DNA of 64,000 nt, taken from the NCBI RefSeq assembly GCF_037176765.1, contig NC_090024.1:246708385-246772384 (forward strand), read 5' to 3'. The DNA is from Anolis sagrei. Its lineage: Eukaryota > Chordata > Lepidosauria > Squamata > Anolidae. The position numbers and the translations under genes were made by a program. The notes beneath the pieces are model-generated. The model searched no databases and was not told the DNA's origin. It saw only the letters and a list, made by a program, of their open reading frames with translations. Below are positions 9,076 to 19,500 of this stretch, piece by piece (positions within the stretch are counted from its first letter, which is position 1; every line of letters starts with the position of its first letter).

Positions 9076-9273
9076 GTGGGGAACAATAAGCAAAAAACTG
9101 GAGACAGTTCACTGAGGGGAAAATTATTCATAGGAGGGGATACTAATTGTATAATGGATAGGCAGTTGGGACTGCAGAAACAGGAAATGAGGGAGGCCAA
9201 ATCCTCTCCATCTTTTCACAAAAACAACCGGGATATTTGGAGAAAATTACATCTCAGGGGAAAAGATTACATG
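9076..9273. other. Unrecognised interval
   Basis: Nothing could be assigned. No long open frame, no known repeat end and no tandem structure were seen. Confidence 0.4.
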
Positions 9274-10051
9274 TGTTGGGAATCAGCCTGTGTTTGTGTT
9301 TCAGGATCCTGATGTGGGAAATGATGAGGGAAATCATGGTGCTGAGGCTGAGGTACAAGATGGAGATGGTTTGGTCAATGATTTTCATGCAGACAATGAC
9401 AGAGAGGCCCCAGTGCAAAGGGCAGTTTCTCATGAGAATATCCCTGCTGGGCCTAGCAATGATAGTTCACTCCCTCTCTCTGTGAGCTCTCAAGATTTGG
9501 GTTTGGAAAACAATCTGACACCTGGGAATTTTAAGGAGCAGCCAGAGAGGGAGATGAAGAATAGGCACTGTGGATCAGCCAGGATCGATAGCAAACTCAG
9601 GATTTACGTCGCTCCAAAAGGCTGTGTCTGATAAAAGGAAAATGTGGGGGGAAACAAAAACAATTTCTGAGTTTTGGGATATAAAGTTTGCTTCAAGGGA
9701 AAACCTGTCAGATCAGGCATCGTTTGGAAACCAAGTTCTTGTGCCATTGAAGTCTTGTTCAAAGGGTCTTGTTTCTGTGGAGTTTTTTTTTAGCCTTTTG
9801 GATTGTCCTTGCATCCTGCTTGATTCCTGGCTAGATTAATGCGGTCTTGGATTGGATTTTATTTCTTGTGTGGACATTGTTTTGTGTTACTACTTTTTAT
9901 GGACTGTTTACTTTTGGAACCTTCTGATTTTCTTTCAAGTATTTCTTTCTTTTGGCTATTTATTAAGCTTCAGTAAAAGAAGATTTGTTTCTTCACTCTT
10001 TGTGAAGAGTGTTTAAAATCAGAGGGCTTTTTTTCGACCTGGAGTGCAACA
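9274..10051 (+). mobile_element. Solo LTR (family A)
   Basis: Starts TGTTGGGAATCAGCC and ends GGAGTGCAACA, the same ends as the copy at 5189-5850. The right part contains AT-rich sequence and an AATAAA-free run up to the terminus. The 5-bp flanks are weak (ACATG against ATAAG). It is an old fossil without an internal region. Confidence 0.65.
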
Positions 10052-10082
10052 ATAAGTTTCACTCAGTCAAACATAAGTGTTT

Positions 10083-11219
10083 CTCAAGGATTTGTCAGGA
10101 TTTATTATGTGTATGAGTTTTAAATGTAATTCTTCTGTAGCAAATATGGATGCCCCTGAGAATGGAAATGCTGTACTGAAATGTTTATGTTGAGGCTGAG
10201 ATTAAGTGGCCTTAAGATAAACTCTCTTCTGCTGAGAACTTCTAGGGCAGTGGTTCTCAACCTTCCTAATGCTGCGACCCCTTCGTACAGGTCCTCATGT
10301 GGTGGTGACCCCCAACCATAATATTATTTTCGTTGCTACTTCACAACTGTAATTTTGCTGCTGTTAGGAATTGTAATCTAAATATCTGATATGCAGGATG
10401 TATTTTCAGTCACCGGACCAAATTTGGCACAAATACCCAATACTCCCAAATTTGAATACTGGTGAGGTTGGGGGTGATTGATTTGGTCATTTGGTAATGC
10501 TGGAGTTGCTGGGATTTATAGTTCACCTAAAATCAAAGAGCCTTCTGAACTCCACCAATGATGGAATTGAATCAAACATGGCACACAGAATTCCCATGAC
10601 CAAGAGAAAATACTGGGAAGGTCTGGTGGACATTGACCTTGAGTTTTTGGAGTTGTAGTTCACCTACATCCAGAGAACACTGTGGACTCAAGAAATGATG
10701 GATCTGGATCAAACCTTGCACAAATACTCAATATGCCCAAATGTGAACACTGGTAGAGTTTGGAGAAAATAGATCTTGACATTTGGGAGTTGTAATTATT
10801 GGGATTTATAGTTCACCCTCAATAAAATAGCATTCTGAACCTCACCGACAGAATTGGACCAAACTTTCCACACAGAACCCCCATGACCAACAGAAAATAC
10901 TATGTTTTCTGATGGTCTTTGGTGACCCCTCTGACACCCCCTCACGCCCCCCATGGGGGTCCCAACTCCCAGGTTGAGAAACACTGTTCTAGGGAGTTGC
11001 CGCTTGGAGCAAGAAAGATTAACAGCTGCAAAGTTCTGTTTTGACTTTCAGTTTTCCTGTCTCTTCCTGTGTGTCGCTCGCTGTAGATGGACGTGTTTTT
11101 TCTGTGCTTAGTAAATTGAGTTTTCTTTTGTAACCAAAGTCTCCAGAGTCCTTGATTTACAGAGCTGTGTCTGGTGGATCTAGCATTTCACTTCTGTCAA
11201 GTTGCACCTTAGCCTGACA
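10083..11219 (+). mobile_element. LTR-like fossil (family C) split by a hAT element
   Basis: Flanks of the hAT at 10248-10986 join to a sequence that matches 24.09-24.51 kb in order (GTAATTC, ATGCTGT, GCTGTAGATG.ACGTG, TAGTAAA, GTCTCCAGAGTCC, CAGCCTGACA-type end). An LTR terminating in TGACA is likely. The left boundary is uncertain. Confidence 0.4.
10248..10986 (+). mobile_element. Non-autonomous hAT element with perfect 8-bp TSD
   Basis: The termini CAGTGGTTCTCAACCTTCC and AGGTTGAGAAACACTG are inverted repeats. The target duplication TTCTAGGG is exact at 10240-10247 and 10987-10994. The left 150 bp (AATGCTGCGACCCC, GGTGACCCCCAACCATAAT, GATATGCAGGATG) resemble the Charlie/SPIN-type hAT elements known from reptiles and mammals. 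The interior is the 'GGGAGTTGTAGTT' core also found in the Helitrons. There is no transposase frame. Confidence 0.9.
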
Positions 11220-11225
11220 GGATTG

Positions 11226-11268
11226 ACCATCTCCCCTGGTGGCACAATGGGTTAAACCCTTGTACTGG
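11226..11268 (+). mobile_element. tRNA-derived SINE, left half
   Basis: CCCCTGGTGGCACAATGGGT is a tRNA-like box A region. The SINE is interrupted after TACTGG (11263-11268) by a jockey-like LINE and resumes at 11727. Confidence 0.7.
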
Positions 11269-11726
11269 TGGAACACCCCAGCAAGCGAGAGTCCAAAAGT
11301 GGCAGGCCCAAACCCAGCACCTCAATTCATGGGTGATACCAGATGAGAGACTCCCCCCTGGGCACACAGAGGACTGAGCGACTTGGAAGGCACTGAACAG
11401 ACTGCGCTCTGGCACCATGAGATGCAGAGCCAACCTTCAGAAATGGGGCTACAGGGTGGAATCCTCGGCATGCGAGTGCGGAGAAGAACAAACCACTGAC
11501 CACCTGCTGCAATGCACCCTGAGCCCTGCCACATGCACAACGGAGGACCTTCTTGCGGCAACACCAGAGGCATTCCAAGTGGCCAGATACTGGTCAAAGG
11601 ACATTTAACCAACTACCAAATTTGCAAAAATCTGTGTGTTTTTTTCCCTTTTTCTTTTTAATCTGTGTGTTTGTTTTGCTCTGTTAGAATTGTAATACAA
11701 TGGTTGCTGATGACACGATAAATAAA
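11269..11726 (+). mobile_element. Jockey-like LINE 3' end inserted in a SINE
   Basis: The translation includes RCRANLQKWGYRVESSACEC and GEEQTTDHLLQC, the cysteine-rich C-terminus of a jockey-superfamily LINE. Then comes a 3' UTR ending GACACGATAAATAAA. It is flanked by TACTGG on both sides (11263-11268, 11727-11732). Other copies lie at 21.46-22.71, 32.29-32.92 and 63.13-63.7 kb. Confidence 0.8.
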
Positions 11727-11865
11727 TACTGGCAGAACTTAAGACCGTCAGGTCAGAGTTTCAAATCTGGGGACACCGCAGATGAGCTCCCTCTGTCAGC
11801 TCCAGCTCCTCAAGTGGGGACATGAGAGAAGCCTCCCACAAGGATATTCATCGACATTAGAAAAT
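11727..11865 (+). mobile_element. tRNA-derived SINE, right half
   Basis: GGTCAGAGTTTCAAATCT is a mutated box B (GGTTCGAATCC type). Then follow the SINE body words TCAGCTCCAGCTCCT and CATGAGAGAAGCCTCCCAC, usual in lizard tRNA SINEs. It is not a functional tRNA gene. Confidence 0.75.
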
Positions 11866-11939
11866 AATTTGAATATAGAAGAATTTGGGAGAAATCCTCA
11901 CACAAATCGTATCCAGAATGAACATCACTGAATGCTGCT

Positions 11940-12115
11940 TAAGGCTGCAAAAGGGGAAAGGGAGCCGTGAAGCCTGGCGTAGAGAGCATACGGCACGAAA
12001 GCCGTGGGCTCCTTCCTCTCTGGCCTCTTCCCTCCCAGGTGGGAACGGCAACCCTGAGTGCCTTTGCCCCTTCGCTTGGGAGGAGGTCATTGCCGGGACT
12101 TCCTTTTGAGCCTTC
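11940..12115. other. GC-rich module shared (inverted) with 50.22-50.40 kb
   Basis: GGGCTCCTTCCTCTCTGG and CTTCCCTCCCAGGTGGGAACG match the reverse complement of the 50.28-50.35 kb region (CCAGAGAGGAAGGAGCCCAC). It lies 0.7 kb before the second GC-rich module at 12.8 kb. It may belong to the 5' region of a zinc-finger gene; no exon could be proven. Confidence 0.45.
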
Positions 12116-12124
12116 CTTTCCTCT

Positions 12125-12275
12125 CACATATTTATACATACATATATATATATATATATATATCTCCTCTCAGCCTTCTCTTCTTCAGGCTAAACATGCC
12201 CAGCTCCTTAAGCCGCTCCTCATAGGGCTTTTTCCCCAGACCCTTGATCATTTTAGTCGCTCTACTTCCTCTCAG
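12125..12275 (-). mobile_element. CR1 fragment with (TA)n insertion
   Basis: The antisense MYKYVRG region is expanded by a TA microsatellite at 12140-12163. Then GCCTTCTCTTCTTCAGGC to CCTTGATCATTTTAGTCGC encodes the antisense [14 protein letters not shown] part of CR1 ORF2. Confidence 0.8.
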
Positions 12276-12284
12276 AAGATATTA

Positions 12285-12799
12285 TTCTGTGTTACTTTTG
12301 TGGAAAGAGCAATCCTGCTATTTTGTTTTTGTATGCTGCCAATACTACAATATTTCTTTTTCTACTTTAAGTCGAAGTCTCATGTGTTTTTCTTTTATGA
12401 GCCAATTCATCACACACAAAGTTAACCGGGCTAGAGTCAAACTGCATGCCACTCATGCTAACGCAGGACAGTGTAACTGTATGGATTTTAGAATACCGTT
12501 TGGAGAAGCAATATGCTGCTCTGAAGGAGACATTGCTATGCTCTAACAGCAATGCTCTTTGCTATGGTGGAATAGCTATTTACTCAAGGTTTATGTTTTG
12601 CTCTCATTTGAATGAAGATGAAGAAGCCTTATTCTGTATTACTTACAAGGATATCAATGTAAGTTTGTTGCACTGTTTGATTTTGTATGCAACACTGCAA
12701 GTTTATGTTTTGCCTCTGCTGATAAGAGTAAAGTTTTTTTCTGTTCCTTTTTTCCTCTTGCTGGTGTGTCTTTTGCATAAACCACGCTTTGCACAACAG
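12285..12799 (+). mobile_element. LTR-like fossil, family B
   Basis: The block ends TTTGCACAACA at 12799 after a pyrimidine-rich stretch. It shares long words with the antisense copy at 37.6-38.31 kb (GTTTGATTTTGTATGC, GTGTGTCTTTTGCAT). 12373-12594 is repeated at 12891-13112. An LTR nature is likely from the CAACA end but the 5' end is unclear. Old fossil. Confidence 0.4.
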
Positions 12800-12890
12800 G
12801 GGAGAGGTGGGGCTTAGAGGGGGCGGGAAGGGGCAGGGCCCTTGGTTACCAGGGAGACTCCTTGGGGGAGGGACAAGCACACAAACCGGC
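12800..12890 (+). other. GC-rich module (short copy)
   Basis: GGCTTAGAGGGGGCGGGAAG and GACTCCTTGGGGGAGGGAC match 16.88-16.96 kb in the same orientation, and 49.69-49.76 kb in the opposite one. It may be a promoter-proximal piece of a zinc-finger gene copy. Confidence 0.5.
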
Positions 12891-13112
12891 TGAAGTCTCA
12901 TGTGTTTTTCTTTTATGAGCCAATTCATCACACACAAAGTTAACCGGGCTAGAGTCAAACTGCATGCCACTCATGCTAACGCATGACAGTGTAACTGTAT
13001 GGATTTTAGAATACCGTTTGGAGAAGCAATATGCTGCTCTGAAGGAGATGTTGCTATGCTCTAACAGCAATGCTCTTTGCTATGGTGGAATAGCTGTTTA
13101 CTCAAGGTTTAT
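12891..13112 (+). repeat. Direct repeat of 12,373-12,594
   Basis: About 220 bp duplicated 518 bp apart with only a few changes (for example GGACAG against TGACAG, GAGACATTG against GAGATGTTG). The GC-rich module and the rest of the LTR-like block lie between the copies. Confidence 0.9.
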
Positions 13113-13138
13113 GGGTGTCAGCTGCATTAAGGTCACTA

Positions 13139-13200
13139 CTCATAGAATCATAGAATCAAAGAGTTGGAAGAGACCTCATGGGCCATCCAGTCCAACCCCC
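13139..13200 (-). mobile_element. CR1 3' tail
   Basis: CATAGAATCATAGAATCAAA then GGAAGAGACCTCATGGGCC and CCAACCCCCT, antisense. It joins directly to the SINE that follows. Confidence 0.85.
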
Positions 13201-13400
13201 TACTGACCAAAAGGTCATGAGTTTGAAGCCAGCCTGGGTCAGAATGAGCTTCCGGCCAATTGTGTAGCTTGTTGTCAACCTTTGCAACCCAAAAGACTGT
13301 TGCATCTGTCAAGTAGGAAATTTAGGTACCACCTATGTGTGGGGAGGCTAATTAAACAAAATACTGGGGCACTGCAAAGCCATCTAGCAGGGGATGGCTA
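13200..13400 (+). mobile_element. tRNA-derived SINE (second type)
   Basis: GGTCATGAGTTTGAAGCC is a box B-like word. The body continues CTTGTTGTCAACCTTTGCA and GTCAAGTAGGAAATTTAGGT, a SINE body common in squamates. The left end, with box A, is missing. Confidence 0.6.
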
Positions 13401-13458
13401 GTGTGTATGTATGTGTGTATGTGTATATGTGTATATATATATTTATAGTATTATATTC

Positions 13459-14212
13459 CTCTTTCTGGTTGTACTGGTCCATTTAGTTTTCTTGGATGGG
13501 CCTTAAGAAGCATTGCTAACAACAAGGCAGCAGGAGACGACAGGATCCCAGCGGAACTGTTCAAAATCTTGAAAGATGATGCTGTCAAGGTGATGCATGC
13601 CATATGCCAGCAAATATGGAAAACACAAGAATGGCCATCAGACTGGGAAAAATCAACTTATATCCCCATACCAAAAAAGGGAAATGCGAAAGGCTGCTCC
13701 AACTTCCGTACAGTGGCCCTGATTTCTCATCATGCCAGGAAGGGAATGCTCAAGATCCTGCAAGGAAGACTCCAGCAAGACATGGAGCGAGAGTGGCCAG
13801 ATGTTCAAGCTGGGTTTAGAAAAGGCAGAGGAACGAGAGACCAGATTGCCAATATCCGGATGCTGGAGAATGGAGAAAGGCAGGGAGTTTCAGAAAAACA
13901 TCTACTTCTGCTTCATTGACTCTTCTAAAGCTTTTGACTGTGTGGATCATAATAAATTGTGGCAAGTTCTTGGTGGGATGGGCATCCCAAGCCCCCTTCC
14001 CTCTCTCCTGAGGAATCTGTACAAGGACCAAGGAGCCACAGTCAGAACTGACCACGGAACAGGAGACGGGTTCAAGGTTGGGAAAGGCGTCCGGCAAGGC
14101 TGCATCCTCTCACCCAACCTTTTTAACTCGTATGCAGAACACATCATGCGAGGATGTGCGGGGCTTGAGGAATGCAAGGCTGGGGTGAAAATTGCTGGAA
14201 GAAACAACTCCC
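13459..14212 (+). mobile_element. BovB (RTE) LINE reverse transcriptase fragment
   Basis: The translated RT core includes KNIYFCFIDSSKAFDCVDHN, GVRQGCILSPNLFN, HIMRG and GVKIAGRN, characteristic of BovB. The YADD box that should follow is missing, because sequence of the Helitron/hAT core starts at 14213. The upstream part (AGDDRIPAELF-like) has frame breaks around 13.7-13.9 kb. BovB is widespread in squamates. Confidence 0.9.
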
Positions 14213-14520
14213 AAACCCAAGGTCAATGCCCACCAAACCCTTCCAGTATTTTCTGTTCATCGTGGGAGTTCTGTGTGCCATATTTAGTTCAATTCCATCA
14301 TTGGTGGAATTCAGAATGCTCTTTGCTTGTAGGTGAACTATACATCCCAGTAACTACAACTCGCATATGTCAAGGTCTATTTTCCCCCAAACTCCACCAG
14401 TGTTTACATTTGGGCATATTGGGTATTTTGCCAAGTTTGGCCCAGGTCCATCATTGTTTGAGTCCAAAGTACTCTCTGGATGTAGGTGAACTACAACTCC
14501 CAAACTCAAGGTAAATGCCC
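14213..14520 (-). mobile_element. Helitron/hAT core fragment
   Basis: Reverse complement of the core repeat (CCAAACTCAAGGTCAATGCC, CCATCATTGTTTGAGTCC). No element ends are present. It abuts BovB. Confidence 0.75.
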
Positions 14521-14556
14521 CTTCTCATCCTTTTCCCTCCCTCTTCCTATTCTTTG

Positions 14557-15110
14557 TGTGTGATATATATATATATATATGTAATGTTTGTTTGTGGGAT
14601 TAACAGAACTCAAAAACCGCTGGACAAATTGACACCAAATTTGGGCACAAGACACCTAACAACCCAATGTATGCCCTTCACTCAAAAAAATTGATTTTGT
14701 CATTTGGGAGTTGTAGTTGCTGGGATTTACAATTCACCTTCAATCAGAGAGCATTCTAAACTCCATCAATGATGGAATTGAACCCAACGTGGCACACAGG
14801 ACTCCCATGACCGACAGAAACACTCAAAGAGTTTGGGGGGCATTGACCTTGAATTTGGGAGTTGTAGTTCACCTACTTCCAGAGATCACAGTGGACTCAA
14901 ACAATGATGGATCTGGACCAAACTTGGCATGAATACTCCATATGCCCAAATATGAACACAGATGGTGTTTGGGGGAAATAGATCTTTGGGAGTTGTAGTT
15001 ACTGGGATTCACAGTTCACCTACAATCAAAGTGCATTCTGAACCCCACTAATGAAAGAATTGGGGCAAACTTCCCAATGAGTGACCATCACTCATAAAAA
15101 CATTGTAAAA
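14557..15110 (+). mobile_element. Helitron 5' part, truncated
   Basis: (AT)n leads into GTAATGTTTGTTTGTGGG, GGACAAATTGACACCAAAT and CAACCCAATGTATGCC, the 5' region of the Helitron family of this window. It is followed by the core repeat. The CTAG terminus is missing. Confidence 0.75.
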
Positions 15111-15307
15111 CACAGCAGAAGTGACTTAAAAAGCCAAAAACCAAAAAATACATTACAATGAATATGCGAAGCCACATACATATATACACAAACAAAACAC
15201 ATATACACATACTGGGGCACTGTAAAGCATATATATACATACATACATACATACACACAAAAAGAGAATAGGAAGTAGGCAGGGAAATGGGGGAGGAAGA
15301 GGAAGGA

Positions 15308-16018
15308 AGAGGAATGTTGTTCATTTGTTCAGTCGTCTCCGACTCTTCGTGACCTCATGGACCAGTCCACGCCAGAGCTCCCTGTTGGCCGTCACCACCC
15401 CCAGCTCCTTCAAGGTCAGTCCAGTCACTTCAAGGATGCCACCCATCCATCTTGCCCTTGGTCGGCCCCTCTTCCTTTTGCCTTCCACTTTCCCCAGCGT
15501 CATTCCCTTCTCTAGGCTTTGCTGTCTCCTCATGACGTGGCCAAAGGACTTCCACTTTGTCTCTAGTCTCCTTCCCTCCAGTGAGCAGCCGGGCTTTATT
15601 TCCTGGAGGATGGACTGGTTGGATCTTCTCGCAGTCCAAGGCACTCTCAGCACTTTCCTCCAACACCACAGCTCAAAAGCATCTCTCTTCCTTCGCTCAG
15701 CCTTCCCTAAGGTCCAGCTCTCACATCCGTAGGTGACTACAGGGAAGACCATGGCTTTGACTAGGCAATGGATCTTGGTTGCCAGTCTGATGTCTCTACT
15801 CTTGACTATTTTCTCGAGACTGGACCTTGCTCTCCTCCCAAGAAGGAAGCGTCTTCTGATTTCCTGGCCACAGTCTGCATCTGCACTCATCTTTGCACCT
15901 AGAAATACAAACCCTGTCACGGCCTCCACATTTTCTCCCTCTATTTTCCAGTTGTCAATCATTCTTGTTGCCATAATCTTGGTTTTTTTGATGTTTAGCT
16001 GCAGCCCAGCAAAACCAG
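15308..16018 (-). mobile_element. BovB (RTE) LINE 3' part
   Basis: About 220 codons are open on the minus strand: LNIKKTKIMATR, FVFLGAKMSADADCGQEIRR, GCESWTLGKAERR, DAFELWCWRKVLRVPWTARR, CSLEGRR and the terminal TKSRRRLN. These are typical of the BovB C-terminus. The sequence ends with the expected GTTCATTTGTTCAGTCG-type 3' end at 15.31 kb. It is 5' truncated. Confidence 0.9.
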
Positions 16019-16310
16019 GCATTGCTGTGGCCCAACCTGGTGATCTGGAAAATAAATGTCCTGTGTGCCAAGTTTGGCCCAATTCTATCATTGGTGGAGT
16101 TCAGAATGCTCTTGGATTGTAGGTGAACTATAAATCCCAGCAACTACAAGTCCCAAATGACAAAATCATGACTTTTTGAGTGAAGGACATACATTGGGTT
16201 GTTAGGTGTTTTGTGTCCAAATTTGGTGTCAACTCGTCCAGTGGTTTATGAGTTCTGATAATCCCACAAACGAACATTACATTTTATTTATATAGATAGA
16301 TTAGATAGAT
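16019..16310 (-). mobile_element. Helitron 5' part, antisense
   Basis: The reverse complement shows the 5' end TCTATATAAATAAAATGTAA, GTTCGTTTGTGGGATTATC and CAACCCAATGTATGTCC followed by the core. A piece of the 3' end (TTGCTGTGGCCCAA) sits next to it, so the middle is deleted. Confidence 0.75.
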
Positions 16311-16648
16311 AGATGAAAGAAAAAAGGAAGGAAGGAAAGAAAGAAGGAAAGAAAGAAAAAGGAAAGGAAGAAAGAAGGAAAGGAAGAAAGGAAAGAAAGA
16401 CGGAAAGAAAGAAGGAAGGAAAGAAGGAAAGAAAGAAAGACGGAAAGAAAGAAGGAAGGAAAGACGGAAAGAAAGAAGGAAGGAAAGAAAGAAAGACGGA
16501 AAGAAGGAAGGAAAGAAAGAAAGAAAGATGGAAAAAAAGAAGGAAGGAAGGAAAGAAAGAAAGAAAGAAGGAAGGGAGGGAGGGAGGGAGGGAGGGAGGG
16601 AGGAAGGAAGGAAGGAAGGAAGGAAGGAAGGAAGGAAGGAAGGAAGGA

Positions 16649-16688
<40 letters not shown>

Positions 16689-16690
16689 AA
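16311..16690. repeat. Long purine (GGAA/GAAA)n tract
   Basis: About 380 bp of A/G-only sequence with changing GAAA, GGAA, GGGA and CGGA units. Long lysine/glutamate or serine/phenylalanine reading frames here are by-products of the repeat. Confidence 0.95.
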
Positions 16691-17960
16691 CCTGGAGACA
16701 TTGTTTCCCAGAGGCTTCCTCCCTCGGTTTCCCCTTCGCAGCCCTCCCTCCCTCCCTCCCTTTTTCCTGCGGGAAGGCAGGCCGGGCTCTGACCTTTGAG
16801 CCCCCCTGAAACCCCTCCTACCCCCCCCCCCCAATTAACAGGACTGGAAGGGGGGCTATTATGGGATGGCCGGGAGGAAGGCGGGGTTTAGAGGGGAGGC
16901 TGGAAGGGGAGGGGCCTCTCTCAGGGTCCGAGGGAGCCTCCTTGGGGGAGGGGCCAGGGTTGCATCCGGGCACTCACTCCGAGACCCGTCATTACTTCGG
17001 GGGGTGGGGGAGCCGTGGAGCTTGGGAGGAAAGACTGGCAAGAAAGGAGGAAGGCAGGAAGGAAGGAAGGAAAGAAAGAGGTAGGAGGTAAGGGGCAGCC
17101 TTTAGGGAGGGAGGGGGAAGGGCCCATGTGGTCCCAAGAGGAAAGAGGAGGGAGGCAGACAAGACCCTCCCCAAAAAAATCCCAACGACGGTGAAGCCCC
17201 CCACCGCCCTGCTCCCCGACCTTCCTCCTTTCCTTCCTTCCTTCCTTCCTTCCTTCCTTCCTTCCTTCCTTCCTTCCTTCCTTCCTTCCTTCCTTCCTCT
17301 CCTGTCCCGGAGACCCTCCTGGTCTCGCTCTGGGGGGTCAGCCCCCCCTCTCCCTCTCCCCCCTTTTCCGGACCCCAAAGGCGAGAAGGACCCCCCCTTC
17401 CCCGATAATGCCCTCCCTTCCCTCCTGCTCTGCTCCTTTTGTGCCTTGGATCCCAGCCTTCGGTGGAAAGAGGACAAAGCGGGGGGTGGGGGTGGTCGCC
17501 CTTCCAAGGAGTGCTGCTCTCCCCCCCCCCCTTTACCCCTCTGTCAAGCCCCTTCCAGGAAGGGGGGAGGGGAGGGGGAGGGCCAAGGCAGGGAAAGGGC
17601 TGCCAAAACCCGAAGCGAGCCGCGCCGGGAAAGAAAGGCCGGCCAAAGTGCCCCAAGAGGAGGAAGCCCAGGGGGGAAGGCCGGGAAGGACACAAAGGAA
17701 GGCTCCCCCCCCAAAGGAAAAGAATAGGCGGGACACCCGGTCCAAGCCCTCCCGGCAGAGGGCCCGCCGGCCTCTGATTCAAAACCCCCCGAGAGACAGA
17801 GAGAGAGAGGCGGGGGCTCCCCCGGATTCGCAGCCCGCAGCACACTTCCCTGTTCAATCGTCAGGAAGCCCCTCCTCGTCCCTCCCCTCCCTCACTGCCT
17901 CGTCCCAGTCTCTCCAGTCGCTCCCGACACCGAAAAGATATATTCCCTGTGGTTTAATTG
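16690..17960 (+). promoter_or_regulatory. GC-rich, CpG-containing island; candidate promoter or first exon
   Basis: High G+C with many CpGs (for example 17.59-17.85 kb), GGGGAGGGGCC and GGGGCGG-like boxes, and donor-like words (GAGGTAGGAGGTAAGG near 17.08 kb). 16.69-17.0 kb matches the reverse complement of 49.65-50.1 kb, and 16.88-16.96 kb matches 12.81-12.88 kb. It is the nearest such island upstream of ZNF-B on the plus strand. (CCTT)n lies at 17.22-17.30 kb. No convincing coding exon is seen; promoter function is inference. Confidence 0.45.
17217..17300. repeat. (CCTT)n microsatellite
   Basis: About 20 uninterrupted CCTT units in the GC-rich island. Confidence 0.95.
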
Positions 17961-17961
17961 G

Positions 17962-18080
17962 TCCTACACATCCTAGGAAAGAACTACAAGAAAGGAGATT
18001 CCACCTGGACATGGGGAAGAACTTCCTGACAGAGCTGTTCAGCAGTGGAACTCTCTGCCCCAAAGTGCCCCAAACCTCCT
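17962..18080 (+). mobile_element. CR1 fragment, left part (interrupted by L2-like LINE)
   Basis: ACATCCTAGGAAAGAACTAC, then the FHLDMGKNF and ELFSSGTL region. The matching right part is at 19,367-19,495; the L2-like LINE was inserted between them. Confidence 0.8.
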
Positions 18081-19366
18081 ATTTATTTATTTTATTTATT
18101 TAAAAGTTTTGTATACCGGCCTTCTCACCTCTCTTGAGGGACTCAGGCCGGTTTCCAACCATAATATCACAGACAATCAATAAAACATAATACATATTAC
18201 AGTAAAACATTAAAACAGCCATTACAATCAATAATTACAATGGTCAGTCGTCACACTAAAATCGGTGTTCATCCTCCTCCATCCATATCTCAGGGTGTTG
18301 GTTCAGTCGTCGAATGCCTATCTCCCTAACCAAGTTTTCACCTGTTTCCTAAATGTCAGGATAGAAGGGGCGGTTCTGGTCTCCAGTGGGAGAGAGTTCC
18401 AGAGTTGAGGGGCCACCACCGAGAAGTCCCTGTCCCTCGTCCCCACCAGGCGCGCTTGAGAGGCCGGTGGAACCGAGAGCAGGACCTCTCTCGACGATCT
18501 TAATAATCTTGATGGTTCATAGGGGAGAATATGTTCAGAGAGGTAAACAGGGCCAGAGTCGTTTAGGGCTTTATAGGTTAACACCAGCACTTTGAATTGT
18601 GCTCGGAAGCTAATTGGCAGCCAGTGGAGCTGGTGTAACAGTGGAGTGGTGTGCTCCCTGTACCCAGCACCCGTTAGTAGTCTGGCTGCCGAGCGTTGGA
18701 CTAGATGTACCTTCCGGTCAGTCTTCAGAGGCAACCCCACGTAGAGAGCGTTGCAGTAGTCTAAACAGGATGTAACCAAAGCGTGGACCACCGTGGCCAA
18801 GTCAGACTTCCCAAGGTACGGGCGCAGCTGGCACACAAGCTTTAGCTGTGCAAATGCTCCCCTGGTCACCGCCGAAACCTGGGGCTCCAGCCTCAGTGAT
18901 GAATCCAGGATTACCCCCAAGCTGCTAACCTGCGTCTTCAGGGGGAGTGTGACCCCGTCCAGCACAGACTGTAACCCTATGCCCTGTTTGGCCTTACGAC
19001 TGACCAGGAGGACCTCTGTCTTGTCTGGATTTAGTTTCAATCTGTTGTCCCTCATCCAGTCCGAGACAGCGGCCAAGCACCGGTTCAGGACTTGGACAGC
19101 CTCCTTAGTGACAGGTGGGAAGGAGTAACAGGGTTGGACATCATCTGCGTACAGATGACACCGCACCCCGAAACTCCCGATGGTCTCTCCCAACGGCTTC
19201 ATGTATATGTTAAACAACATAGGGGACAAAACTGAACCCTGCGGGACTCCACAGTACAATGGCCGTGGGGTCAAGCAGGAGTCAGCTAGTGACACCTTCT
19301 GGGAGCGACCCTCGAGGAAGGACCAGAGCCACTGCAAAGCAGTACCCCCAAGGCCCATTCCCCTAT
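18081..19366 (-). mobile_element. L2-like LINE, 5' truncated
   Basis: An uninterrupted minus-strand frame of about 350 codons (near 19,370-18,318): LGGTALQWLWSFLEGR, GVPQGSVLSPMLFN, HLYADDVQPC, LKLNPDKTEVLLVSRK, TSCLDYCNALYVGLPLKT, LLHQLHWLPI, SVVAPQLWNSLP. The 3' UTR ends in a (TAAA)n tail at 18.08-18.1 kb. The YADD active site is present; motif A and the endonuclease are missing. It looks young. Confidence 0.9.
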
Positions 19367-19495
19367 GGAGGCTTTTAAGCAGAGGCTGGATGGCCATCTG
19401 TCAGGGGTGCTTTTGAATGCAGTTTTCCTGCTTCTTGGCAGAATGGGGTTGAACTGGATGGCCCAGGAGGTCTCTTCCAACTCTAGGCTTCTATA
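19367..19495 (+). mobile_element. CR1 fragment, right part
   Basis: GGAGGCTTTTAAGCAGAGG to TTCCAACTCTAGGCTTCTAT, the end of CR1 ORF2 and tail. It continues 17,962-18,080. Confidence 0.8.
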
Positions 19496-19500
19496 AGAAA

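Noticed and set aside
11226-13280. tRNA genes
   Set aside because: Box A and box B words at 11.23, 11.76 and 13.21 kb belong to SINEs; no cloverleaf with intact acceptor stem could be drawn.
16313-16834. Long lysine/glutamate-rich and serine/phenylalanine-rich reading frames on both strands
   Set aside because: They lie in a pure GGAA/GAAA tract; all frames stay open because the repeat has few stop codons.
17102-18103. Overlapping frames of 200-250 codons on both strands in the GC-rich island
   Set aside because: Low-complexity P/G/R/K content, overlapping open frames on both strands and a CCTT microsatellite in the middle argue against coding.
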